Positions 34,159 through 42,572 of a stretch of 64,000 bases of DNA are shown in pieces. Position numbers and translations under genes: made by a program. The stretch comes from Acidimicrobiia bacterium (GTDB taxonomy: Bacteria; Acidobacteriota; Vicinamibacteria; Vicinamibacterales; CAVVIG01), in assembly GCA_016871175.1 (NCBI GenBank), contig VFZL01000004.1, forward strand, positions 124,001-188,000. Reading direction: 5' to 3'. Below the pieces are notes generated by a model that did no database searches, was not told where the DNA came from, and was given only the letters and a program-made list of their open reading frames with translations. The first letter of the stretch is position 1. Each line of letters begins with the position of its first letter.

Positions 34159-35420
34159 AGGTCACCAGACGTCAATTCGTCAAAGGCGGAATGGCGGCGT
34201 TCACGGTGACGTTCGCCGCACCGGAGCTCCTGTCTGATCTTGCGCGCGCGCAGGGGAGACGCGCCCGGAACCTCGTGGTGCTGTACCTCGGGGGCGGCAA
34301 CGATGCGTTGAGCACCATCGTTCCGTATCGCGATGCGTTCTACTACAGCCGTCGTCCCACCGTCGCCATTCCGGCCTCGGACGTGCTGCAGGTTGGCACC
34401 GACTCGTCGCGTATCGAGTTGGGGCTCCATCCTCGGTTGACGGGGCTGAAGCAGATCTTCGATCAGGGGAAGCTCGCGATCATTCAGCGAACGGGCTATC
34501 CGAACCAGACGCGTTCGCACTTCTTGGGCACCGATATCTGGTCCACGGCAAGCCCGGCGAACGCCTCCGGCGCGGGATGGGTGGGTCGGTACCTCGATTC
34601 GCTCCCCTCTCCGGTCGATCCGCTGGCCGGCTGGAACACGACGAGTGATCTGCCCCGCGTGCTGGTCTCGGAGAAGGTGTCGGTGCCGGCCATCCAGAAT
34701 CCCGCGACATACGCGTTCGCGAGCCCCAACTCGGGGACAGAGGCGGTGGCCGAACGCACGGCGGCACTTCGGATCAGCTCTCACGTGCCGGTGGATCGTC
34801 CAGAGCTGGCGTTCGTTTATGGCAGCGCGCAGGCGGCGATGGCCACCCTGGATCGTGTGGCAACGGTGGCGAACTACAACCCGAGCGTGACCTATCCGAA
34901 CACCGGGTTTGCCCAGGCCTTGCGCGCCGTTGCCGGCGCCATGGTGCGCGGCATCGGCACGCGCGTGTTCTATGTCACCACGGGCGGGTTCGACACCCAC
35001 TCGAACCAGGCCGGGGCGACCCCTCTGGTTGGCAGCTATGCCAACTTGATGGCCAATCTGAACGACGGATTGATCGCTTTCTACAACGACGTCCGCAATC
35101 AGGGTCTGCTCGACGACACGTTGGTCATGTCGTTCTCCGAGTTCGGTCGACGGATCAGCGAGAACGGCAGCAGTGGCACCGACCATGGCGCGGCCGCGAT
35201 GATGTTGGTGCTGGGTGGGCGCGTCGAGGGTGGTCTCTACGGCACCGCGCCAAACCTCAACCCCAACGGAAACCCAACGCTCGAGAACAACGGCGGGGAT
35301 GTGACGTTCGAAACCGACTTCCGGTCGGTATACGCGCGCATCATCGACAACTGGCTCGGCGGCAGCTCGCAGGCCGTTCTTCGTGGCAACTTCGTCAACG
35401 CAGGCCTGACGTTCGTTTGA
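34155..35420 (+). CDS. DUF1501 family exported protein with Tat signal
   Basis: 421 residues from ATG 34155, overlapping the previous stop. The N-terminus has a twin-arginine signal (VTRRQFVKGGMAAFTVTF) followed by a hydrophobic stretch, so it is probably folded before export. The family core is recognisable from VVLYLGGGNDALSTIVPY through HPRLTGLKQIFDQGKLAIIQ, TGYPNQTRSHF, and GGFDTHSNQ and SEFGRRISENGSSGTDHG, which places it in the alkaline-phosphatase-like sulfatase superfamily. Possible hydrolase activity is inferred from this fold. It pairs with the DUF1800 gene upstream. Confidence 0.93.
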   Translation: MKVTRRQFVKGGMAAFTVTFAAPELLSDLARAQGRRARNLVVLYLGGGNDALSTIVPYRDAFYYSRRPTVAIPASDVLQVGTDSSRIELGLHPRLTGLKQIFDQGKLAIIQRTGYPNQTRSHFLGTDIWSTASPANASGAGWVGRYLDSLPSPVDPLAGWNTTSDLPRVLVSEKVSVPAIQNPATYAFASPNSGTEAVAERTAALRISSHVPVDRPELAFVYGSAQAAMATLDRVATVANYNPSVTYPNTGFAQALRAVAGAMVRGIGTRVFYVTTGGFDTHSNQAGATPLVGSYANLMANLNDGLIAFYNDVRNQGLLDDTLVMSFSEFGRRISENGSSGTDHGAAAMMLVLGGRVEGGLYGTAPNLNPNGNPTLENNGGDVTFETDFRSVYARIIDNWLGGSSQAVLRGNFVNAGLTFV

Positions 35421-35446
35421 GCGTATTCGAGCCGTGAGGCGTCGTT

Positions 35447-35507
35447 TTGAGTCGTGAGGCTCGCCTGCTGAGTCGATTGCAGACCGACCCCAATACTCAC
35501 GACTCAA
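35447..35507. terminator. Inverted repeat at the convergent end of DUF1501 and the SDR gene
   Basis: Perfect 12-base arms TTGAGTCGTGAG (35447-35458) and CTCACGACTCAA (35496-35507) face each other with a 37-base loop; the second arm contains the SDR stop codon. It could work as a bidirectional terminator. The sequence is related to repeats near 2360. Confidence 0.5.
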
Positions 35508-36442
35508 GACTGCTGCACATCCCCTGACTTCAGCAGTTCCCGTAAAGCGCTCTCGAGATCGTCGTAGGCGAAACTGAACCCCAGTCGCCGAGCTTCGGAA
35601 GGGATGGCGCGCTGGCCGGTGAGCAAGAGCGCGTCAGCCATTTCACCAAGAACGAGCCGCAACGCAAACCGTGGTGCGGGCAGGACCGCGGGCCTGCGCA
35701 GGACGCGACCCAACATCCTCGCGAAATCCACGTTCGTGACGGGCGATGGGGCCGTGGCATTCACTGCGCCGGAGGCGGCAGGCGCCGACAACAAGAACCT
35801 CACGAGATCGACCCAGTCCTGCCGGTGAATCCACGGCATGTACTGGCGGCCCGAGCCGAACGGGCCGCCCAGTCCTAGGCGGAAGGGCAAAAGCATCTTC
35901 GGTAGAGCGCCGCCCTTGGCGTCCAGCACGAGACCTGTGCGGAGGTAGATGACGCGCGTTCGCGGCGATGCCGCGTGCCCCGCTTCCTGCTCCCACTGGG
36001 CGCAGACCGATGCGAGGAAGTCGCGGCCCGCCCCGTCCGACTCCGTCACGATCTCGTCGCCGCGCGGTCCGTAGTAGCCCACCGCCGAGCCGCTGAGGAA
36101 GAGCGCTGGGGGAGCGCTCGCTCGTTCGATGGCGGCGACGAGGCTGCGAGTGGCCTCCAGTCGGCTGTGCAGGATGCGCTGCTTCTTGGGCCCGGCCCAC
36201 CTGCCCTCCGCGATCGAGTCTCCTGCCAGATTGATGACGACATTGGCACCGGTGACCGTGTCGGCCCAAGTTCCCTCGACGACGGATGGGTTCCAGGTCA
36301 CCACGCGCGCGCCAGAGCGGGCGCCGGTCGGCTCGAGCGCTTGGCGGCGGCTCAGGATCGTGAGGTCGTGGCCGTCGTGCCCGAGCGCGACGGCGAGCGC
36401 TTGACCGAGAAATCCGCTGCCGCCCGCGATCACGATCCGCAT
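35504..36442 (-). CDS. TIGR01777-type epimerase/NAD-dependent SDR protein
   Basis: 312 residues from ATG 36442; an upstream in-frame ATG at 36517 would add about 25 residues, but MRIVIAGGSGFLGQAL directly starts the dinucleotide motif. The family signatures are visible: ITWNPS-like RVVTWNPSVVEG, NLAGDSIAEGRW, a LSGSAVGYYGPRGDEIV active-site Tyr, YLRTGLVLDAKGGALPKMLLPFRLGLGG, and PWIHRQDWVDLV. Members are nucleotide-sugar or unknown-substrate epimerases related to YfcH. It is convergent with DUF1501 and divergent from the TetR gene, with 115 bases between. Confidence 0.93.
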   Translation of the reverse strand: MRIVIAGGSGFLGQALAVALGHDGHDLTILSRRQALEPTGARSGARVVTWNPSVVEGTWADTVTGANVVINLAGDSIAEGRWAGPKKQRILHSRLEATRSLVAAIERASAPPALFLSGSAVGYYGPRGDEIVTESDGAGRDFLASVCAQWEQEAGHAASPRTRVIYLRTGLVLDAKGGALPKMLLPFRLGLGGPFGSGRQYMPWIHRQDWVDLVRFLLSAPAASGAVNATAPSPVTNVDFARMLGRVLRRPAVLPAPRFALRLVLGEMADALLLTGQRAIPSEARRLGFSFAYDDLESALRELLKSGDVQQS

Positions 36443-36510
36443 AGGGGCATTGTGACCCAACGCGAGCGCCGAGAGCCGAGCCATGGCCGTGTGACCTGCG
36501 ACTGACGAGC

Positions 36511-36540
36511 TTGACATCCCCTCGCTCCGAGTCCTAGTAA
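36511..36540 (+). promoter_or_regulatory. Promoter of the TetR-efflux operon
   Basis: A perfect -35 hexamer TTGACA (36511-36516) lies 18 bases before TAGTAA, a poor -10-like sequence (3 of 6). The -10 runs into the operator-like palindrome at 36539. It may be an activator-dependent or repressor-blocked promoter. Confidence 0.4.
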
Positions 36541-36554
36541 CTGACTAGTTAGTT
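36539..36554. promoter_or_regulatory. Candidate TetR-family operator (autorepression site)
   Basis: AACTGACTAGTTAGTT is a 16-base palindrome with a single mismatched pair, ending 3 bases before the repressor's ATG and overlapping the -10 region. This geometry is usual for autoregulated TetR/CecR repressors that control YbhGFSR-type efflux operons. Confidence 0.6.
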
Positions 36555-36557
36555 GCT

Positions 36558-37194
36558 ATGGCACGACCCGCGAAGGTGTCTCCGGAGCGCATTTTTCGCG
36601 GCGGCAGCCCACGAGTTCGCCTCGCGCGGCTACGCCGGGGCCCGCGTCGACCGCATCGCCCAACGCGCCCGCGTCAACAAGGCGATGCTCTACTACCACT
36701 TCGGGAGCAAGCGGCAGCTCTACCGAGCGCTGCTCCGCACGACGTCTCTGCACGTTGCGGCCAGATTGCGAGAGGTCGGCGAGAGTTCCGACAGGCCTGA
36801 GCAGATGATGGACCGCGTCATTGCGACGTTCGCAGAGATCGCCCGCGAGCGTGCCTTCTTTCCAGCGGTGATGCTGCGCGAGATCGCCGAAGGGGGCGCG
36901 CACCTCGACCGCGAGACGCTCGCCGCCCTCGGCGCCGTCCCCATGGCCTTCAGCGCCATCGTCGCCCGAGGCGTTGCCGCTGGCGCGTTTCGACCAGTCC
37001 CCCCGATCGTGGCCTACTTCATCACGATGGCGCCGCTGATGGTCTACATGGCAGCGGCGCCGATTCGGCGTGAGCTCGCCAAGTCTCGACTGCTACCGGT
37101 CGTGCCACCGGATCTGGACGCGTTCATCGGACACCTCCAGCAGACGATGCGGCGCGCACTGGAGAACGAACCGAGCCTTGGGATTACGACGTGA
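36558..37194 (+). CDS. TetR-family transcriptional repressor, frameshifted at a T5 run
   Basis: ATG 36558 begins MARPAKVSPERIF; after the five-T run at 36592-36596 the rest (AAAHEFASRGYAGARVDRIAQRA, then KAMLYYHFGSKRQLYRALL) lies one frame away. Deleting one T joins them as ERIFAAAAHEF, the standard first helix of a TetR DNA-binding domain. The helix-turn-helix and recognition helix are in residues 12-57; the C-terminal ligand domain resembles CecR-type regulators. It is encoded in front of the HlyD/ABC genes (overlap with GTG 37191) and has a palindrome at its own start, so it likely represses the whole operon. Confidence 0.87.
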
Positions 37195-37205
37195 GGACGG
37201 CATCT

Positions 37206-38237
37206 ATGCGTACTCCACAAATATCGCGTGTCTGGCACCGTGCAGGGAACGCGGCGCTCGCCCTCGTCGCGACGTGCCTGGTGGCCTGTCAGGCCACGCC
37301 TCCCACCGATCGCGTACGCGTGTCGGGCCAGGTCGAGGCCACCGAGGTTCAAATCGCCGGCCAGGTGGGCGGCCGGCTCCTCGAGCTCGCCGTGACCGAG
37401 GGGCAGCGGGTCGCCGCGGGCGACCTCATTGCTCGCCTGGATACGGCCGACGCGGCGCTCGCCCGCGAGCTCGCGCGTGCCGAGAGGAGCCAAGTCGTCG
37501 CCCAGGTACGGCTGCTGCGCGCCGGTTCACGGGTCGAGGACATTCATCAGGCGGAATGGCAGAGCGCGGCTGCGCGCTCCGAGCAAGCGGCCGCTGATGC
37601 GGACCTCGTCTCTGCTCAGGTCGACGTGGACCGGTTCGAGTCTCTGCTGGCTTCCAACTCAGGCTCCCGCAAGCAGCGGGATGATGCCGCCGCTCGCCGC
37701 AATGTCGCTCGGGGGCGCGTCCAAGCCGCCAAGGACCGCGCCGCCGCCGCCGACGCCGTGGTGGCTCGACTCAAAGTCGGCGCTCGGCCCGAGGAGATTG
37801 CCTGGGCCGAAGCGCGCGTGGCCGCCGCCGACGCGCAGATCAGGATCTTCGAGAAAGCGATTGCGGACGCCACGCTGACCTCTCCGATCGCGGGTGTGGT
37901 TACGACGGTGGTGGCGGACGCCGGAGAGACGGTCGCGCCCCGTGCCCCGCTGGTCGTGATTACCGATCTGGATCACGCGTGGGCCAATGTCTACGTGGAT
38001 GAGCCGGCGGTGCCGAGGCTGAAGCTCGGGCAATCCGCGACGCTCTACACCGACGGAGGCCTGTCCATGACCGGAACCGTGAGCTACGTGTCGCCCAGGG
38101 CCGAGTTCACGCCCCGCAACGTGCAGACCGCACAAGACCGGTCCCAGCTCGTGTATCGACTCAAGATCGCCGTGGACAACACGGCCGGTGTGTTGAAGTC
38201 CGGCATGCCGGTCGAAGCCGAGTTGATTTACCAATGA
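37206..38237 (+). CDS. HlyD-family periplasmic adaptor (YbhG-like), lipoprotein
   Basis: 343 residues from ATG 37206; GTG 37191 overlapping the TetR stop is an alternative. A lipobox LVAC (residue about 27) follows a hydrophobic leader, so it is probably anchored by lipid to the inner membrane. Biotinyl-lipoyl half (VSGQVEATEVQIAGQVGGRL), a long Ala/Arg-rich coiled coil (about 75-220), then the second half and beta-barrel (GVVTTVVADAGETVAPRAPL, IADATLTSPIAG). It links the ABC pump to TolC. It resembles YbhG of the YbhGFSR system. Confidence 0.9.
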   Translation: MRTPQISRVWHRAGNAALALVATCLVACQATPPTDRVRVSGQVEATEVQIAGQVGGRLLELAVTEGQRVAAGDLIARLDTADAALARELARAERSQVVAQVRLLRAGSRVEDIHQAEWQSAAARSEQAAADADLVSAQVDVDRFESLLASNSGSRKQRDDAAARRNVARGRVQAAKDRAAAADAVVARLKVGARPEEIAWAEARVAAADAQIRIFEKAIADATLTSPIAGVVTTVVADAGETVAPRAPLVVITDLDHAWANVYVDEPAVPRLKLGQSATLYTDGGLSMTGTVSYVSPRAEFTPRNVQTAQDRSQLVYRLKIAVDNTAGVLKSGMPVEAELIYQ

Positions 38238-39166
38238 ACACCATGTCAGACACTCCTGCGATTCAGCTCGAAGCGGTCACGAAGCGCTTCGGTCGGACGA
38301 CGGCCGTTCGAGATCTGTCGCTGTCGGTCGCCCGTGGCGAGATGTTCGGCCTCATTGGACCAGACGGAGCCGGAAAGACGACCACCATCCGTCTGGTGTG
38401 CGGGCTCGTGCACTCGGACGGCGGATGTCTGCGGGTGCTCAATCTCGACCCGGTGCGCGACCACCGACGGTTGACCCATTCGGTTGGCTACTTGTCTCAA
38501 CGGTTCAGCCTCTACGGCGACTTGACCATCGACGAGAACATCGCCTTCTTCGCGGACATCCACGAGGTTCGCGACTACCGGGCCCGACGCGATCGCTTGC
38601 TGGACATGACGCAGCTGACGCCGTTCCGCTCCCGGCAAGCGGACAAGCTGTCGGGCGGCATGAAGCAGAAGCTCGCGCTCGCATGCACCCTGATCCACGA
38701 GCCCGAGCTGATCGTGCTCGACGAGCCGACCACAGGGGTGGATCCCGTCTCGCGTCGCGAGTTCTGGAAGCTTCTGTCCGAGTTCCTATCGCTCGGTGTC
38801 ACGATTGTCATGGCCACACCCTACTTGGATGAGGCCGAGCGCTGCTCGCGTGTCGCGCTGCTCAGCGAGGGATCATTGCTGGCCCTCGACTCACCCAGCG
38901 CGCTGAGGGGAGCCCTCACGGGCACCTGGCTCGAGGTCATCGCGCCAGATCATCGAGGCGCCTTCGACGCCCTTCGGCGCCTTCCGGACGTCGCGAGCGT
39001 CGAGCTGTTTGGCGAGCGGGCGCACGTGCGCGTCGATGGCGACGATCCGCATGCGGCGCTCCGGTTGCGCGACGCGCTGCGCTCGGTCGACGTCGACAGC
39101 GTCCGCCGCGTCGTGCCGTCGCTCGAAGATGTCTTCATCGCGCGTCTCGGTGAGGAACGGGCGTGA
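38234..39166 (+). CDS. ABC transporter ATP-binding protein (YbhF N-half-like)
   Basis: 310 residues from ATG 38234. The nucleotide-binding domain has Walker A GPDGAGKTTT, a signature LSGGMKQK, Walker B LIVLDEPTTGVDP, and a C-terminal domain (about 225-310) of the kind in drug-efflux ATPases. In E. coli a single YbhF protein has two such domains; here the second is a separate gene after tolC. It powers the two ABC-2 permeases encoded downstream. The start overlaps the HlyD stop; the end overlaps the next start. Confidence 0.93.
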   Translation: MNTMSDTPAIQLEAVTKRFGRTTAVRDLSLSVARGEMFGLIGPDGAGKTTTIRLVCGLVHSDGGCLRVLNLDPVRDHRRLTHSVGYLSQRFSLYGDLTIDENIAFFADIHEVRDYRARRDRLLDMTQLTPFRSRQADKLSGGMKQKLALACTLIHEPELIVLDEPTTGVDPVSRREFWKLLSEFLSLGVTIVMATPYLDEAERCSRVALLSEGSLLALDSPSALRGALTGTWLEVIAPDHRGAFDALRRLPDVASVELFGERAHVRVDGDDPHAALRLRDALRSVDVDSVRRVVPSLEDVFIARLGEERA

Positions 39167-39810
39167 CCCGCTCAGCGCCGCGGTGGCTGGCCGTCTCTAT
39201 CGCCCTTCTGATCCCCACGGCCGCGTCCCGTCTCCATGCCCAGGCCGGCACGCCTGTGTCGTTGACGCTCGGTGACGCCATGCAGCGGGCCATCGCCGCA
39301 AGCCATCGTCTCGAGGAGGGATGGGCGCGAGCCGAGGCCGCGTCCGCCGTGGTCGACCAACGTCACGCCGTGCAGCTGCCGCGGCTGAATGGCATGGGCG
39401 GCTACACGCGCACCAATCACATCGATCCCTTCGGCGTCCCCCTTCCGAACAGTCAGCTCCGAATCATCTACCCTGACATTCCGGACAACTACCGCACGAG
39501 GCTCGACGCGCAGTGGCCGATCTACACCGGCGGACGTCTGCAGGCGCTCGAGCGCGCCGCCCGGACCGACGCGACCGCCGCGGCGCTCGATATCCAGGCG
39601 GTGCAGACGGATCTCAGGGCGGAGACCGCCCGCGCGTACTGGACGCTGGTCTCGGTGAGCGAGTCGCTGCGCGTGGTCGAGCGGTCGCTGACGCAGGTCG
39701 AGGCGCACCTGCGCGACGCGCGCAATCGTTTCGACGCCGGCCTCGTGCCGCCGAGTGACGTCCTCTCCGTCGAGGCTCAGCAGGCGCGTCAGCAAATGCT
39801 GCTCGAGTAG
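39163..39810 (+). CDS. TolC-like outer-membrane efflux protein, N-terminal part before an in-frame TAG
   Basis: 215 residues from GTG 39163, overlapping the ATPase stop. A signal peptide (ending ASRLHAQ) precedes OEP-fold sequence (SLTLGDAMQRAIAASHRLEEG, then RLDAQWPIYTGGRLQALERA). The frame is cut by TAG 39808-39810 at LLE-stop-MRGNQDVAEAALARLVGL, and resumes in the same frame with the second helical hairpin. With a sense codon there the protein is about 445 residues, normal for TolC. Either sequencing error or a nonsense mutation. Confidence 0.85.
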   Translation: MTRSAPRWLAVSIALLIPTAASRLHAQAGTPVSLTLGDAMQRAIAASHRLEEGWARAEAASAVVDQRHAVQLPRLNGMGGYTRTNHIDPFGVPLPNSQLRIIYPDIPDNYRTRLDAQWPIYTGGRLQALERAARTDATAAALDIQAVQTDLRAETARAYWTLVSVSESLRVVERSLTQVEAHLRDARNRFDAGLVPPSDVLSVEAQQARQQMLLE

Positions 39811-40500
39811 ATGCGCGGCAACCAGGACGTCGCCGAAGCGGCGCTCGCGCGGCTCGTCGGATTGCCGCCCGGGACCTCCATTCGACCGACTGAGGCGCTG
39901 GCCTCGCCCGAGACGGGTCCGCCTTCGTTCGACACGCTCTTGACCGAGGCGCGCGAACGTCGGTCAGATCGGCGTGCGCTCAGCGAGCGGGTGTCGGCGG
40001 CGGGCGTGCGTGTGCAAGCGGTGGCCGCCGGTCGAAGGCCCACGATCGGCGTTGGTGCCGGCGTGGACTACGCATCACCGAATCCGAGAATCTTCCCGCG
40101 CCAGTCGCCGTGGCGAACATCGTGGGATGCGAGTGTGAACGTCGACTGGCCGCTGTTCGACGGCGGTCGCGTCGACGCTGAAGTGGCCGAGGCCGTGGCC
40201 GCCTGCCTGACAGCTGAAGCGCGATTGGCCGAGTTCGATTCGATGCTGGGGCTCGAGATCCGCCAACGCCTCAGCGAACTGTCGTCAGGGCGTGCAGTGG
40301 TGACCGCTGCGGACGCCTCAATCCGAGCCGTCACCGAGGCGCACCGTGTGCTGCGCGAGCGGTTCGCCGCCGGCGTGGCGACCAGCACCGACGTCCTCGA
40401 CGCCGAACACAGCATCTTGCAGGCCGAGCTCGACCGCGCGCAGGCGATCACGGCTCTCCGCATCAGCGAAGCCGGTCTCGCGCGAGCGATGGGCCGCTAG
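39811..40500 (+). CDS. TolC-like outer-membrane efflux protein, C-terminal part
   Basis: Continuation of the preceding gene in the same reading frame after the TAG. It holds the second half of the OEP repeat: AEAALARLVGLPPG, a conserved PTIGVGAGVDYASPNPRIFPRQ strand and NVDWPLFDGGRVDAEVAEAV, then the long final helices (ASTDVLDAEHSILQAELDRAQ, written here as TSTDVLDAEHSIL). Without the first half it cannot form a trimeric channel or be exported. Together with 39163 it is the dedicated outer-membrane channel of this efflux operon. Confidence 0.82.
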   Translation: MRGNQDVAEAALARLVGLPPGTSIRPTEALASPETGPPSFDTLLTEARERRSDRRALSERVSAAGVRVQAVAAGRRPTIGVGAGVDYASPNPRIFPRQSPWRTSWDASVNVDWPLFDGGRVDAEVAEAVAACLTAEARLAEFDSMLGLEIRQRLSELSSGRAVVTAADASIRAVTEAHRVLRERFAAGVATSTDVLDAEHSILQAELDRAQAITALRISEAGLARAMGR

Positions 40501-40505
40501 CGCTT

Positions 40506-41450
40506 ATGCAGGCGATCTCCGTTGTCAATCTGACGAGACGCTTCGGTGACTTCGTTGCCGTCGACTCGCTGTCCTTCGACGTCCGGCCCGGCGAGATCTT
40601 CGGCTTTCTCGGCAGCAACGGCGCGGGGAAGTCGACGACGATCCGAATGCTCTGTGGGTTGCTGAAGCCCACCAGTGGGACGGCGACAGTGGGTGGGCTG
40701 GACGTGGGCCGCGATCCCGAGGGCGTCAAACGGCGCATTGGCTACATGTCTCAGAAGTTCTCGCTGTACGAGCAGCTGACCGTCGATCAGAACATCCGAT
40801 TCTTTGGCGGGCTGTACGGCCTGAGCGGCGAGCGGTTCGAGGCTCGTCGGGCGTTTGCGCTCGAGATGGCCGGACTCCACGGTCGCGAGCGGATGCACGC
40901 CGCCGAGCTCGCTGGGGGGTGGCGGCAGCGGCTGGCGCTTGGGTGCGCCATCCTGCATGAGCCACCGATTCTGTTTCTCGACGAGCCGACCGGCGGCGTC
41001 GATCCGCTGTCGCGTCGCCAGTCCTGGTCGCTCATCGACAATCTGTCGCTGAACGGCGTGACGGTGCTGGTGACTACCCACTATCTCGACGAGGCCGAGC
41101 ATTGCCATCGGATCGCGATCATCCGCGCGGGACGTCTGGCTGCTCTCGGAACCACGCGAGAGCTCAAGTCGACGTTCGCCGACCGACGCATCGTCGAGAT
41201 TCGGGCGAGCCGACCCGTGGACGTCATGCAGCGACTCGACGCCATGCCGGAGGTCGAGAAGACCAGCGTGTTTGGCACGGCCGTTCACGCGGTGCTCAAG
41301 CCTCGCCCCGATCGCGGTCACGGCGCTCCCGATGTCGTCTCGAATCTGCGACGTCGGTTGGAGGCGTCTGGCGTGAGTATCGTCGGGGCCGAGATGGTTC
41401 AGCCGTCGCTGGAGGATGTGTTTCTCGAGGTTGCGGGGCGGGCGTTATGA
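40506..41450 (+). CDS. ABC transporter ATP-binding protein (YbhF C-half-like)
   Basis: 314 residues from ATG 40506. Walker A GSNGAGKSTT, Walker B ILFLDEPTGGVDP and an H-loop TTHYLDEAEHC are normal; the signature is AELAGGWRQRLALG, with Ala in place of Ser of LSGGQ, a known variation in the second half of YbhF-type proteins. The C-terminal extension is of the DrrA/YbhF type. It is the second ATPase of the efflux pump. Its stop overlaps the first permease start (ATGA). Confidence 0.93.
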   Translation: MQAISVVNLTRRFGDFVAVDSLSFDVRPGEIFGFLGSNGAGKSTTIRMLCGLLKPTSGTATVGGLDVGRDPEGVKRRIGYMSQKFSLYEQLTVDQNIRFFGGLYGLSGERFEARRAFALEMAGLHGRERMHAAELAGGWRQRLALGCAILHEPPILFLDEPTGGVDPLSRRQSWSLIDNLSLNGVTVLVTTHYLDEAEHCHRIAIIRAGRLAALGTTRELKSTFADRRIVEIRASRPVDVMQRLDAMPEVEKTSVFGTAVHAVLKPRPDRGHGAPDVVSNLRRRLEASGVSIVGAEMVQPSLEDVFLEVAGRAL

Positions 41451-42571
41451 TTGGTGCACGCGCGTCGGCAGTGGCTCGCAAGGAGTTTCGGCAGATCGCG
41501 CGCGATGGCCGCACGCTGTTCATCCTCCTGTTCATCCCGGTGTTCTTCCTGCTTCTCTTCGGCTACGCGCTCAGCTGGGACATCCGAGGAGTTCGCCTAG
41601 CCGTCGACGACCGCGATCGCACGGTCGACAGCCGCGCGCTGGTGTCCGCCTTCGTCCAGTCCGAGTACTTCACGCTGGCCAACACGATTCAGAGCGACGA
41701 GCACCTCACCCGACTGATGGACACCAACGCCATCCGGGCGGCCCTCGTCATCCCAAGTGGCTACGCTCGCGATCTCACGCGCGGTGAGCGCGTGCCGGTG
41801 CAGGTCCTGCTCAACGGAGACAACGCCAACACGGCGACGACGGTGATGGGGTATGTCAACGCGGTCATCGAGGCGGAGTCAGCGCGCCGGCTCAGCGTCG
41901 CCTCAGGCGGTGCGACCGTGCCGGTGCCGATCCTGGTCGAGCCGCGCATCTGGTACAACCCACAGCTGAGGAGTGCGTTGTTCCTCGTGCCCGGCCTCAT
42001 CGCCTACATCGCGATGATCACGGCGGTCATCTCGACGTCGCTGTCGATCGTGCGTGAGAAAGAGCGTGGCACCATCGAGCAGGTCCGCATGGCACCTCTC
42101 AACGCGGTGTCGTTCATCATCGGCAAAACGCTCCCGTATCTGCTCATTTCGCTGGTGGCTGAGCTAGCGATCGTCGGCGCGGCGATGTGGCTGTTCGATT
42201 TGCCGATGCGCGGCTCGTGGGGCGTGCTGCTCCTAGCCCTGACGTTGTATCTCGTGGGCGCGCTGGGTCTGGGCCTCCTCATCTCGAGTATTGCGGATTC
42301 GCAGCAGGTCGCGTTTCAAGTGGCGATGCTGGCGTCCCTCCTGCCGACGCTCCTGCTGTCTGGGTTCATCTTTCCCATCGCGAGCATGCCGCAACCGCTG
42401 CAGACCGTCACCCGGATCGTGCCCGCGCGCTACTTCCTGGTGGCGTTGCGCGGCGTCATGCTCAAGGGATCGAGTCTGGCGACCATCCAGGATCAACTGA
42501 TCGCACTGACCGTCTACGCCGCGGCCATGATCGGCTTGGCGTCGATCCGGTTGCGGCGCCAGTGGCATTGA
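41447..42571 (+). CDS. ABC-2 type permease (YbhS/YbhR-like), first
   Basis: 374 residues from ATG 41447, overlapping the ATPase stop. A cytoplasmic amphipathic start (RKEFRQIARDGRTLF) enters the first helix (FILLFIPVFFLLLFGYALSW); a large periplasmic domain of about 140 residues follows (VRLAVDDRDRTVDSRALV, then YVNAVIEAESARRL); then five C-terminal helices. This topology and the SIVREKERGTIEQVRMAPL motif are typical of YbhS/YbhR/YadH-type drug exporters. It pairs with the second permease encoded one base after it. Confidence 0.93.
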   Translation: MIGARASAVARKEFRQIARDGRTLFILLFIPVFFLLLFGYALSWDIRGVRLAVDDRDRTVDSRALVSAFVQSEYFTLANTIQSDEHLTRLMDTNAIRAALVIPSGYARDLTRGERVPVQVLLNGDNANTATTVMGYVNAVIEAESARRLSVASGGATVPVPILVEPRIWYNPQLRSALFLVPGLIAYIAMITAVISTSLSIVREKERGTIEQVRMAPLNAVSFIIGKTLPYLLISLVAELAIVGAAMWLFDLPMRGSWGVLLLALTLYLVGALGLGLLISSIADSQQVAFQVAMLASLLPTLLLSGFIFPIASMPQPLQTVTRIVPARYFLVALRGVMLKGSSLATIQDQLIALTVYAAAMIGLASIRLRRQWH

Positions 42572-42572
42572 C

